Assembly (NCBI GenBank): GCA_965660935.1
Contig: CBFIBR010000023.1
Span: forward strand, 1-34,836
DNA: 34,836 bases
Direction of reading: 5' to 3'
DNA from: UBA1172 sp002457135
GTDB lineage: Bacteria; Pseudomonadota; Alphaproteobacteria; Puniceispirillales; UBA1172
Positions within the stretch are counted from its first letter, which is position 1. Each line of letters starts with the position of its first letter. This document shows, piece by piece, positions 7,309-15,611 of the stretch. Both the position numbers and the translations under genes were made by a program. The notes below the pieces were generated by a model that saw nothing but the letters and a program-made list of their open reading frames with translations, was not told the DNA's origin and did no database searches.

Positions 7309-8610
7309 CTAATCCCTGTTGTCAGCCTGGGGTTTGAGTTCGGTCATCCCGCCCATATAGGATTGCAGGGCCTCGGGAATGGCAACCGAGCCATCCTCAC
7401 GCTGGTAATTTTCGAGAATGGCTATCATGGTCCGTCCGATGGCCAGCCCCGACCCGTTGAGGGTATGGACAAAGCGGGTGTCCTTTTCGCCCTGCTGACG
7501 GAACCGCGCCTTCATGCGGCGGGCCTGAAAGGGGCCGCAGTTCGAGCAGGACGAAATCTCACGGAAAGCGCCCCTGCCCTCATCCTGACCGGGCAGCCAG
7601 ACTTCGATATCATAGGTCCGCTGGGCCGAAAACCCGGTATCACCGGTGCAGAGCAGCATGACCCGGTAGCTCAGCCCAAGGCGTTGCAGGATCGTCTCGG
7701 CGCAGGAGGTCATGCGTTCCAGCTCATCCCCCGATTGGTCAGGATGGGCAATCGACACAAGCTCAACCTTTGAGAATTGATGCTGGCGGATCATCCCCCG
7801 GGTATCACGCCCGGCGGCCCCGGCCTCAGCCCGGAAACACGGGGTATAGCCCGTAAACCGCAGGGGCAGGATTGCGCTGTCGAGAATCTCGCCGGAAACG
7901 ATATTGGTCAGCGGCACCTCGGCGGTCGGGATCAGCCAGCGATCATCGGTGGTGTGGAAAAGATCATCAGCGAATTTCGGCAACTGCCCGGTACCGGCCA
8001 GCGCCTCACCCTTGACGAGAGAAGGCGGCAGAATTTCCTCATACCCGAACTCACCGCAATGGGTATCAATCATGAAGGCAGCAAGGGCGCGTTCGAGGCG
8101 GGCCAGCCCACCCCTCAACAAAACAAAGCGCGAGCCTGCCATTTTGGCGGCAATGCCGAAATCCATCATGCCGAGACGTTCACCGATATCAACGTGATCA
8201 CGGGCAGCAAACGGCAGCGGCTTTGCATCACCATGGCGGCGGACTTCAAGATTGGCGTCTTCATCCGCGCCCTGGGGAACATCGCTGTCCAGACTATTGG
8301 GCAGGCCCATCAGCATGGCATCGAGTTCTTCAACGAGTGCCTTTTCCTCAACCTCCATGGTGGCCATCTGGTCCTTGATGGATGAAACCTCTTCCATGAT
8401 GGTGCTGGCATCACCGCCGGATTTCTTGATGGTGCCGATCTCACGAGAGGCATCATTGCGGCGTTGCTGGAGTTCCTGCAATGAGGTGATCAGTTGGCGA
8501 CGCTTTGTATCGATCTCAAGAATGATTGCCGACTGGGGGTCAATCCCCCGCCGGGAAAGGGCATCATCAAATGCTTTTGCATCCTGCCTGATGGTGCGGA
8601 TGTCATGCAT
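7309..8610 (-). CDS. serS: Seryl-tRNA synthetase
   Basis: Class II synthetase that charges tRNA-Ser (and the first step for selenocysteine tRNA where present). The 433 residues show the N-terminal coiled-coil arm (about 25-105), motif 2 around CFRAEAGAAGRDTRGMIRQH, the REISSCSNCGPFQARRM segment and motif 3 GSGLAIGRTMIAILEN. Length is normal. A GGAG ribosome-binding site stands before the ATG. It follows tatC by 23 bases, a common alphaproteobacterial arrangement. Confidence 0.97.
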   Translation of the reverse strand: MHDIRTIRQDAKAFDDALSRRGIDPQSAIILEIDTKRRQLITSLQELQQRRNDASREIGTIKKSGGDASTIMEEVSSIKDQMATMEVEEKALVEELDAMLMGLPNSLDSDVPQGADEDANLEVRRHGDAKPLPFAARDHVDIGERLGMMDFGIAAKMAGSRFVLLRGGLARLERALAAFMIDTHCGEFGYEEILPPSLVKGEALAGTGQLPKFADDLFHTTDDRWLIPTAEVPLTNIVSGEILDSAILPLRFTGYTPCFRAEAGAAGRDTRGMIRQHQFSKVELVSIAHPDQSGDELERMTSCAETILQRLGLSYRVMLLCTGDTGFSAQRTYDIEVWLPGQDEGRGAFREISSCSNCGPFQARRMKARFRQQGEKDTRFVHTLNGSGLAIGRTMIAILENYQREDGSVAIPEALQSYMGGMTELKPQADNRD

Positions 8611-8633
8611 GGGAAGGCTCCATTCAATTCGGT

Positions 8634-9443
8634 TTAGTCATCGTCGTCGTAACGATCCTGTTTCACCATGATGCGGGTCGCAATAATCGATAACTCATAC
8701 AGCACGATAATCGGAACGGCCAGCATCACCTGACTGATCACATCAGGCGGGGTCAGGATCGCTGCCATGACAAAAGACGACAGCACGGCGTATTTGCGTT
8801 TATCCGCCAGACCGTCAGCGGTCACCAGCCCGGCCTTGGCCATCAGGAGGATCACCACCGGCAGCTCAAACGACAGCCCAAAGGCAAAGATCAGCCGCAT
8901 GACAAGACTGAGGTATTCCGAAATCCTTGGCTCAACCTCAATGGAAAGAGCCTGATCACCGCCGCTGATCTGGAACGACAGGAAAAAGTCCCATGCCAGC
9001 GGAATGACCAGATAATAGACCATGGCCCCGCCCATGAAAAACAGCACCGGCGTGGCCACAAGAAACGGCATGAACGCCGCCTTTTCGTTTTTATAGAGAC
9101 CGGGGGCCACAAACCGCCATACCTGGAGCAGGATGACCGGAAAAGAGATAAACAGCGAGGTGAAGAAAGCCACCTTGATCTGCGTGAAGAAAGCCTCATG
9201 CAAGGCGGTGAAAATCATCCTGCCGCCCTGTTCCCTCAAAATATCCGCAAGGGGTTTTTGCAGGAACAGATAGACGATATCGGCAATGTTCTGGCTTTCG
9301 GCACCAAATGGCCGGACCAGGCAACCGATGAAAAGAATAACAAACACCAGAACACAGACACCCAGCCGATTGCGCAGCTCGGTCAGGTGTTCCAGCAGCG
9401 GCATGGTCCCGCCTTGGGTCGTGGGTTCATCCTGGGTGGTCAT
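8634..9443 (-). CDS. tatC: Sec-independent translocase protein TatC
   Basis: The polytopic Tat component that recognises twin-arginine signal peptides with TatB. The 269-residue protein has the N-terminal MPLLEHLTELRNRL motif (14-27), six hydrophobic segments and the FAFGLSFELPVVILL segment characteristic of TatC. The ATG overlaps the tatB stop as ATGA. The C-terminus ends in a short acidic stretch after a basic patch. Confidence 0.97.
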   Translation of the reverse strand: MTTQDEPTTQGGTMPLLEHLTELRNRLGVCVLVFVILFIGCLVRPFGAESQNIADIVYLFLQKPLADILREQGGRMIFTALHEAFFTQIKVAFFTSLFISFPVILLQVWRFVAPGLYKNEKAAFMPFLVATPVLFFMGGAMVYYLVIPLAWDFFLSFQISGGDQALSIEVEPRISEYLSLVMRLIFAFGLSFELPVVILLMAKAGLVTADGLADKRKYAVLSSFVMAAILTPPDVISQVMLAVPIIVLYELSIIATRIMVKQDRYDDDD

Positions 9444-9910
9444 GATTTCGCCTTGCCTTTGGCGGTTTTACCGGAAGCGGCTGCAACGGATTTCTTTTTG
9501 GTGGCTGTTTTCTTGACCGCCTGTTTCGCGGCCTGATCAGTCACGGCTTTCTGGGCCGGGGCCTCGGCTTCCTTTTTGACCGATGATTTCAGGTCATTGC
9601 CGGTTGTTTTGAACTGGTCGATGGTTTCGACAATCCCGGACTGCTTTTTGGTATCCTCGAGCGTGTCCTTGATATCTTCAAGATCCTCAATCCGCCCGGA
9701 TCGCGCATCATCAAGCGCCTTTTTCACATCACGGAATTCATCCTGATTGGCGACTTCCATCATCGAGGACTGGAATTCATTGGCCATGCCGCGTGCCTTG
9801 CCCACTGTCTTGGCAATTGCGCGCAGTACTTTTGGAAGGTCTTTCGGTCCGACGACAAGCACCAGAACGAAGGCAACCACCATGAGTTCTTGCCAGCCGA
9901 AATCAAGCAT
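9440..9910 (-). CDS. tatB: Sec-independent translocase protein TatB
   Basis: The 156-residue protein starts with MLDFGWQELMVVAFVLVLVV, then GPKDLPKVLRA, the hinge and amphipathic helix of TatB. A charged cytoplasmic region follows. The last 45 or so residues are unusually rich in Lys and Ala (AVKKTATKKKSVAAASGKTA), resembling the tail of the neighbouring TatA. TatB and TatC form the signal-peptide receptor complex. Order tatA-tatB-tatC is standard. Confidence 0.94.
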   Translation of the reverse strand: MLDFGWQELMVVAFVLVLVVGPKDLPKVLRAIAKTVGKARGMANEFQSSMMEVANQDEFRDVKKALDDARSGRIEDLEDIKDTLEDTKKQSGIVETIDQFKTTGNDLKSSVKKEAEAPAQKAVTDQAAKQAVKKTATKKKSVAAASGKTAKGKAKS

Positions 9911-9949
9911 CAGAGCAGTCCCTGCCTGTTACCACCGTCAGGATCAGGC

Positions 9950-10285
9950 CTAGGCCCGCGCCTTTTTAGCAGCTTTTTTAGTGGCGGTTTTCTTCGCTGC
10001 GGTTTTTTTCCTGGCTGAGGCTGAATTGCCAGCCGCTTTTTTAGCCTTCTTTTTCTTCGCCGCGGTTTTTTTGGCAGGGGCCGGGGTTACCTCAGCCTCA
10101 ATCATTTCGACATCCTCGACTTCAACATCGGCATCAGCGGCATTTTCATCCTTCATGCCTTTTTTGAATTTGCTGAGGCCTTTGCCAAAATCGCCCATGA
10201 TGCCGGAAATTTTTCCGGGGCGTGCAAAAAGAATAAGAACAACGGCAAGGATAATAACCCATTGCCAAATGCCTGTGATACCCAT
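9950..10285 (-). CDS. tatA: Sec-independent translocase protein TatA, with lysine-rich tail
   Basis: The pore-forming or membrane-thinning Tat component. It has one membrane helix (about 4-20), then ARPGKISGIMGDFGKGLSKF, the usual hinge and amphipathic helix, though the typical Phe-Gly hinge reads Phe-Ala. A short acidic segment follows, and residues about 70-111 are almost entirely Ala, Lys and Thr (for example KKTAAKKTATKKAAKKARA). At 111 residues it is longer than most TatA proteins because of this tail. First gene of the tat-serS-surE-pcm operon, with a promoter candidate upstream. Confidence 0.92.
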   Translation of the reverse strand: MGITGIWQWVIILAVVLILFARPGKISGIMGDFGKGLSKFKKGMKDENAADADVEVEDVEMIEAEVTPAPAKKTAAKKKKAKKAAGNSASARKKTAAKKTATKKAAKKARA

Positions 10286-10319
10286 GGTGTTACTCTCACG
10301 GAAAGTTAATTACGGAGTG

Positions 10320-10349
10320 AATATACCCATATAAGCCTGGCTATCGCAA
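10320..10349 (-). promoter_or_regulatory. Candidate sigma-70 promoter of the tat operon
   Basis: Read on the minus strand, TTGCGA and TATATT are separated by 18 bases; the -10 matches consensus at 5 of 6 positions. The expected start near 10313 gives a leader of about 27 bases before tatA. This separates tatA from the upstream ABC ATPase gene. Confidence 0.5.
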
Positions 10350-10370
10350 CGCCAGATTGTGATTTTATTG

Positions 10371-11414
10371 TCATAACGGAAACACAAAGACCTGATCAGG
10401 GTCCACCGAAAGAAACACTTTCTCCCCCGGGCTGATCATGTTCAGCCCCGGCACCCTGGCATGGAGGTGAACATCCTCCCCATCCTCGGTCGGCATCGAC
10501 AGGTGAATGAGGCTGTGACGACCCAATAGCCGCGTTTCCATGACCTCGGCGTTAACGCTGTCGTTTCCATCACTGCCGATGATCAGCGCCTCATGCCGGA
10601 TCACCAGCGAGGCCGTGCCTGAATAGCCATGATGAACGTTGAAATTGCCCAATGGTGTTCTGAGGCAGCCATCCCTCGCCTGACCGTCAATCCGGTTCAC
10701 TTCACCAAAAAATTCGGCAACAAAGACCGACTGGGGACGGCAATAAAGATCAATCGGCCGCCCGGCCTGCTGGATATGGCCATCCTTCATGACGTAGATA
10801 TAATCCGACATGAACATGGCCTCTTCGGAATCGTGGGTGACCATCAGCACCGTTGTTCCGGCTTCCTTGAGGACGTGCAGCATCTCATCACGAATGCGTT
10901 CACGCAGGCGGCTGTCAAGGCCTGCATACGGCTCATCGAGCAGCATGATCTTGGGTTTCGGTGCCAAGGCCCGGGCCAGGGCCACCCGTTGCTGCTGCCC
11001 GCCGGACAGCATATGCGGCCAGCTTTCGGCATAATTCGTCATATCAACCTGTTCCAGCACCTCACCGAGGCGTTGGCGATTATAGGCGCTATCGGTGCTG
11101 ACCCCCTCAAGGCTGTAGAGGATATTTTCAGCCACGGTCATATGGGGGAAGAGAGCATAGTCCTGAAACACCAGCCCGACACGGCGTTGTTCCGGCGCGG
11201 TGAATGCATCATCCCCGGCGACTTTGTCACTATCAATCCAGACTGACCCTGTGGATGGTTTTTCCAGCCCTGCCGCAATCCTGAGAATGGTGGATTTCCC
11301 GCACCCGGACGGGCCCAGCAGGCTGACAACCTTGCCCTCTTCGATATTAAGGCTGATATCATCAATCGAGGGCCAGAGACCGTAATGATGGCTGATCTTG
11401 TCAAAACGAAGCAT
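10371..11414 (-). CDS. ABC transporter ATP-binding protein (FbpC/PotA/CysA type), orphan
   Basis: A 347-residue importer-type ATPase. Walker A GPSGCGKST is at 34-42, the Q-loop in VFQDYALFPH (82-91), the signature LSGGQQQR at 136-143, Walker B IMLLDEP at 156-162, and the switch His in VTHDSEEAMF. A C-terminal TOBE-like domain (about 240-347) resembles those of iron(III), polyamine and sulfate importers. No permease or binding protein gene is adjacent. It begins 2 bases after the scpB stop and so seems to be cotranscribed with argS-SPOR-scpA-scpB. The substrate cannot be called. Confidence 0.9.
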   Translation of the reverse strand: MLRFDKISHHYGLWPSIDDISLNIEEGKVVSLLGPSGCGKSTILRIAAGLEKPSTGSVWIDSDKVAGDDAFTAPEQRRVGLVFQDYALFPHMTVAENILYSLEGVSTDSAYNRQRLGEVLEQVDMTNYAESWPHMLSGGQQQRVALARALAPKPKIMLLDEPYAGLDSRLRERIRDEMLHVLKEAGTTVLMVTHDSEEAMFMSDYIYVMKDGHIQQAGRPIDLYCRPQSVFVAEFFGEVNRIDGQARDGCLRTPLGNFNVHHGYSGTASLVIRHEALIIGSDGNDSVNAEVMETRLLGRHSLIHLSMPTEDGEDVHLHARVPGLNMISPGEKVFLSVDPDQVFVFPL

Positions 11415-11416
11415 GA

Positions 11417-12118
11417 TCAGCCCTCATCATTACCATCGGCAGGTTCGAAATCAGGGAAACGTTCCTCGAAACCCGGTTCATCATCGCTATCCTCATCAAC
11501 ACCATCATCACCAAAATTGCTGTCCAGCAAACCACCAAGGCCATTGCGATCAGAGATGGATGCCCCGCTGCGCAGCAGTCCTGCCTGCTTGAGTTCATCC
11601 AGCCCTGGTAAAGAGGCTATATCATCCAGACCGAAATGATCAAGGAAACCGTCAGTCGTTCCCCATGTCAGCGGCTTGCCGGGGGTGCGGCGGCGGCCAC
11701 GCGGCTTGATCCAGCCCTGTTCCAGCAGCATGTCCATGGTCCCGCTGGAAATCGATACGCCGCGAATTTCCTCAATCTCGGATCGCGTCACGGGCTGGTG
11801 ATAGGCGATGATCGCCATGGTTTCCAGCGCAGCGCGGGACAATGTCCGTTCAGCCACCTTTTCGATCATCAGCAATGAGGCGATATCAGCCCTGGTGCGA
11901 AACGCCCATGCGGTACCGATCTGGCGCAGCTCAATGCCGCTATCCTCACCATAACGGCCAGCAATGCCTTTCATGATATCGTCCAGCACCACGCCTTCGG
12001 GCAGATGCTTTTCCAGCGTGCGGGTTGATACCGGCTCCGCTGACGAAAAAATCAGGGCTTCGATGATACGGCCTATCTGAATGCTGCTGGTTCGGGGGGT
12101 GTTATCAGCCATGTCCAA
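11417..12118 (-). CDS. scpB: Segregation and condensation protein B
   Basis: Winged-helix kleisin-interacting subunit that works with ScpA and SMC in chromosome condensation. The 233-residue protein has the RIIEALIFSSAEPV opening, the segment LSRAALETMAIIAYHQPVTR (about 95) and the IRGV and RGRRRTPGKPLTWGTTDGFL region typical of ScpB. The C-terminal 50 residues are acidic and low in complexity. It follows scpA by 3 bases. Confidence 0.95.
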   Translation of the reverse strand: MDMADNTPRTSSIQIGRIIEALIFSSAEPVSTRTLEKHLPEGVVLDDIMKGIAGRYGEDSGIELRQIGTAWAFRTRADIASLLMIEKVAERTLSRAALETMAIIAYHQPVTRSEIEEIRGVSISSGTMDMLLEQGWIKPRGRRRTPGKPLTWGTTDGFLDHFGLDDIASLPGLDELKQAGLLRSGASISDRNGLGGLLDSNFGDDGVDEDSDDEPGFEERFPDFEPADGNDEG

Positions 12119-12121
12119 GTC

Positions 12122-12913
12122 CTAAACCTTACTGTTTCTGGCCAGCCAGATCGGCCCGAACGATGTTTCCTGCCTCAGTTTCAGTTCACCATCACGCACC
12201 AGCTCCAGCGATGCCGTGAAATGCGAGGCCATGGCAGAACGGTGATCCAGCGGCGTGGCCAGCCCTTCCGGCATGAAAGAAGACAGGGTTGACCAGCCCG
12301 GCGATGACCGGAGCAGGCCCGAAAGCCTCTTCACAGCATCTTCAACCGTGTAAAGCCGGGTCTGGGCAATGGTGAGGGTGGAGGCATCCCCGGCTGACGA
12401 GATATGGCCATAGGCCCTGAGCAGATCAAACAGGGTTGCCTTGAAACGGGTGGTGGTGCGTGGCGACAACGCCTCAGGCTGGCCATTGGCAAAACGTTCC
12501 TGGCCAAGCCTCGGCATGGCCATCAATGCCTTTGCGGCATTTTGCATCGCCTCAAGCCGCATCAGCTGGAATTTCAGCGCATCGGCCATATCCAGCGCCT
12601 CTTCCTTTTCATCGGGTTGAGGGTCAGGGATCAGCAGCCTGGATTTGAGGTAAGCCAGCCAGGCCGCCATGACCAGATAATCGGCGGCTATTTCAATATC
12701 CAGATCACGCGCATTCTGGATGAACTCAAGGTATTGTTCGGCCAGTGGCAGGATGGAGAGTTTCGCAAGATCGACCTTCTGGTCGCGGGCCAGCATCAGG
12801 AGCAGGTCAATCGGGCCTTCAAACCCGTCAAGGATCACAAACAGCGAAAGCTGGCCATCATCCCGGCCAAGGGGACGTTCCGATGGTTGCAGAAAATCGT
12901 CAGTCGCGCTCAT
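12122..12913 (-). CDS. scpA: Segregation and condensation protein A
   Basis: The kleisin subunit of the bacterial SMC complex. Visible motifs are LDGFEGPIDLLLMLARDQKV near the N-terminus and the DYLVMAAWLAYLKSRLLIP helix in the middle, both diagnostic. The start at 12913 is chosen (263 residues, MSATDDFLQ) because it overlaps the stop of the SPOR gene as ATGA and removes 20 non-family residues read from an ATG further upstream. In many alphaproteobacteria nagZ precedes scpA; here it is absent. Confidence 0.94.
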   Translation of the reverse strand: MSATDDFLQPSERPLGRDDGQLSLFVILDGFEGPIDLLLMLARDQKVDLAKLSILPLAEQYLEFIQNARDLDIEIAADYLVMAAWLAYLKSRLLIPDPQPDEKEEALDMADALKFQLMRLEAMQNAAKALMAMPRLGQERFANGQPEALSPRTTTRFKATLFDLLRAYGHISSAGDASTLTIAQTRLYTVEDAVKRLSGLLRSSPGWSTLSSFMPEGLATPLDHRSAMASHFTASLELVRDGELKLRQETSFGPIWLARNSKV

Positions 12914-13848
12914 TGCGGTGATTCCAGCAGTTTGACAATACAATCCTGCCCCACCGACCGGAACAGTGAACACAGCGCGCTGGCATCAACCCGTGGCATC
13001 GGGTCGGTCACAACGCGCCAGTATTTGCCGCGCTTCATGTAGCCGATGGTAATATCGTTGAGCCGTGATGAATGTTTGTTGGCCAGCACCGCGGCGGTGT
13101 TGGTGGCGTTCTTTTCGTTCTTGAAGGCAGCAAACTGAACCACGAATGACGGTGCATCACCATCAGGCAGAACCTTGGGGGTGATTTTGGGCCTCGGCTG
13201 GGGCAACAGCACTTTCCTGACGGGACCATCAATTTCACCGGTTTCCTCAATCGGGGCTTTATTGAGGGCGGCGGTATCAGTGATGGCCGCCTCGCCTTCT
13301 CCCTGATCAGCGATTTCAACGCTGGTTGCATCCGGTTTCGGTGCTGCATCCGGGACTGTGTCAGGGGTGGCGGGGTCCTGAATTGCGGCCCCGGCCTGCT
13401 GGGGGACCAGTGATTGCGGCTGCGGGTCATCCAATGGCTTGATCACCAGTTGCCCTGATACCGGTTGATCAGCGGCAGGGTCCTGTTCCTCAACCTCTGG
13501 CTGGGTTTCAGCGCTGGCGAGGGCGGGTTCCTCAACCGTGATCGGCGGCAACTCCGGTGCTGTTTCCGGCGGGGTCAGCACTTCACGCCCGGTATCCTGA
13601 TTACTGAGCGGGTCAAGCAGCCCCATGACCGGGCTGTCGAGGTTGTTGAATTTCAGCCCGCCCGGGTCCGATGGCCGAACCCTGATCGGTTCCCTGTCGG
13701 CCTTTATGATCACCGGATCGTTTTCGCTTTCCATGAAAAACGCGAAAAAAGCCCCGGCAGCAACAGCCACCATCAGGATCAGCAACGCCATCACTAGCGT
13801 CGTGCTGGACCGGCCCTCTTCTTCCTCAAAATAATCGTCTTCAGCCAT
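12910..13848 (-). CDS. SPOR domain protein
   Basis: A 312-residue single-span inner-membrane protein. The acidic N-terminus MAEDDYFEEEE is cytoplasmic, a membrane helix spans about 16-40, a long Pro/Glu-rich periplasmic linker follows (about 45-230), and the SPOR domain occupies about 235-312, with FVVQFAAFKNEKNAT and YWRVVTDPM. SPOR domains bind denuded septal peptidoglycan, so a division-site location is expected. The gene begins 3 bases after the argS stop and overlaps scpA by 4 bases. Confidence 0.9.
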   Translation of the reverse strand: MAEDDYFEEEEGRSSTTLVMALLILMVAVAAGAFFAFFMESENDPVIIKADREPIRVRPSDPGGLKFNNLDSPVMGLLDPLSNQDTGREVLTPPETAPELPPITVEEPALASAETQPEVEEQDPAADQPVSGQLVIKPLDDPQPQSLVPQQAGAAIQDPATPDTVPDAAPKPDATSVEIADQGEGEAAITDTAALNKAPIEETGEIDGPVRKVLLPQPRPKITPKVLPDGDAPSFVVQFAAFKNEKNATNTAAVLANKHSSRLNDITIGYMKRGKYWRVVTDPMPRVDASALCSLFRSVGQDCIVKLLESPQ

Positions 13849-13851
13849 TCG

Positions 13852-15573
13852 CTACATTTCCTCGGCGGCTTCGACCCCAAGCATAGCAAGACCCGAACGG
13901 ATTACCAACGCCGCAGCCTCTACCATGGCGAGGCGGGCGATGGTGACGCTTTTATCATCAACGATAAAGCGCAGTTCAGGCTTGTCACGGCCCCTGTTCC
14001 AAAGCGCATGGAAAGAGGCGGCCAGATCATTCAGAAAAAACGCGATGCGATGCGGCTCATGGGCTTCGGCGGCGCTTTCCACCACCCGTGGCCATGATGC
14101 CATCATCCGGATCAAATCCAGTTCAGCATTATCCTCAAGCAGGGTAAAATCAGCATCATCATGGCTGCCCCCGCCTGATTGACGCAACACCGATGAAGCC
14201 CTGGCATGGGCATACTGAACGTAGAAAACAGGGTTGTCGCGTGACTGTTCGGTGACCTTGGCGTAATCGAAATCCATGGCCTGATCGCTCCGCCGTGTCA
14301 GCATGATAAAGCGGAGAATATCCTTGCCCACGGTATCCAGCACATCGGAAAGGGTGATAAACGTCCCTGCCCGTTTCGACATCTTCACCGGTTTGCCGCC
14401 ATCCATCAGCTTGACCAGCTGGCAGAGCCTGACATCAAGGGCATTCTTTTGCCCTGACAGCGCGGCAACAGCGGCCTGCATTCGCTTGACATAGCCGCCA
14501 TGATCCGCGCCCCAGATATCAACCAGCCGGTCCGACCCCCGCGACAGCTTATCCAGATGATAGGCAACATCAGCGGCAAAATAGGTCCATGTCCCATCCG
14601 ATTTCTTGATCGGCCGGTCAGTATCATCACCAAAATCACTGGCCCGGAACAGGGTCTGTTCCCTTGGTTCCCAGTCTTCGGGGGTCTTGCCCTTTGGTGG
14701 TTCCAGCACGCCTTCATAGATCAGCCCGTCAGCATCCAGCTTTTCCATGGCGGTGTTGACGGCCCCGCCCTCAACAAGGGCGCGTTCGGATGAAAACACA
14801 TCAATGGTGATGTTGAGCCGCTCAAGGTCTGTCTTGATGCTCTCCATCATCGCGTCAATGGCAAAGGACCGGATCACCGGCAGCCATTCATTCTCAGGCC
14901 TGTTGAGGTAGGCCTCACCATGCTGACTGGCAAAGGCCTTGCCGGTGTCTTTCAGGTATTCGCCCGGATAAAATCCTTCGGGGATAGTGCCGATATCCTC
15001 CCCCAGTGCCTCGCGGTAACGCAGATGGGCTGATCGGGCCAGGGTATCGACCTGGGCCCCGGCATCATTGATGTAATATTCGCGGGTAACCTCAAACCCT
15101 GCCTTTTCGAGGAGAGCGGCGAGGCTGTCACCGATAATGGCACCGCGGGCATGGGCGGCATGGAGCGGCCCGGTAGGGTTCGCTGAGACGTATTCAACAT
15201 TGACGCGCTGCCCCCGGCCGATTTCGGACTGGCCCCAGTCGGTCCCTGCCGTGAGGATATCGGTGATGCGGGCCTTCCACATCATGGGATCAAGCCTCAG
15301 GTTAATGAAACCCGGGCCAGCGATCTCAACAGCGCTGACACCCTTGATCTGCTCCATCCTGGCCGCGATATGCTCGGCCAGTTGACGCGGCGGCATGCCT
15401 GCCCTCTTGGCCAGCACCATGGCGGCGTTGGTGGCCATATCGCCATGCGATGGGTCACGCGGGGTCTCACAGGAAACGCCGGACACATCCAGCCCTGAGG
15501 GCAAGGTTCCATCCGTACCCAGGGCGGATAAAATGGCGGCGATTTCCTGTTCGAAATGGTGAAAAATGTTCAT
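13852..15573 (-). CDS. argS: Arginyl-tRNA synthetase
   Basis: Class I synthetase that charges tRNA-Arg. The 573-residue protein has the N-terminal additional domain (1-100), the ANPTGPLHAAHARGA segment with the HIGH-like sequence HAAH (138-141), the KMSKR-like region KMSKRAGTFITLSD, and a C-terminal anticodon-binding domain ending near IRSGLAMLGVEAA. Length is normal. Leader of the tightly spaced argS-SPOR-scpA-scpB-ABC run. Confidence 0.97.
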   Translation of the reverse strand: MNIFHHFEQEIAAILSALGTDGTLPSGLDVSGVSCETPRDPSHGDMATNAAMVLAKRAGMPPRQLAEHIAARMEQIKGVSAVEIAGPGFINLRLDPMMWKARITDILTAGTDWGQSEIGRGQRVNVEYVSANPTGPLHAAHARGAIIGDSLAALLEKAGFEVTREYYINDAGAQVDTLARSAHLRYREALGEDIGTIPEGFYPGEYLKDTGKAFASQHGEAYLNRPENEWLPVIRSFAIDAMMESIKTDLERLNITIDVFSSERALVEGGAVNTAMEKLDADGLIYEGVLEPPKGKTPEDWEPREQTLFRASDFGDDTDRPIKKSDGTWTYFAADVAYHLDKLSRGSDRLVDIWGADHGGYVKRMQAAVAALSGQKNALDVRLCQLVKLMDGGKPVKMSKRAGTFITLSDVLDTVGKDILRFIMLTRRSDQAMDFDYAKVTEQSRDNPVFYVQYAHARASSVLRQSGGGSHDDADFTLLEDNAELDLIRMMASWPRVVESAAEAHEPHRIAFFLNDLAASFHALWNRGRDKPELRFIVDDKSVTIARLAMVEAAALVIRSGLAMLGVEAAEEM

Positions 15574-15574
15574 A

Positions 15575-15611
15575 AATTTATCTCAGGAGTTTTCTCGGGA
15601 ATTTATCTCAG
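15575..15611. repeat. 12-bp direct repeat between dgt and argS
   Basis: AATTTATCTCAG occurs at 15575-15586 and again at 15600-15611, 25 bases apart. The second copy contains the dgt stop codon and the first is immediately before the argS start, so the spacer looks like a small duplication. Confidence 0.8.

Noticed and set aside
12914..12973. A longer ScpA with 20 extra N-terminal residues.
   Set aside because: The extension lies inside the SPOR gene and resembles no family sequence; the ATGA overlap gives a better start.
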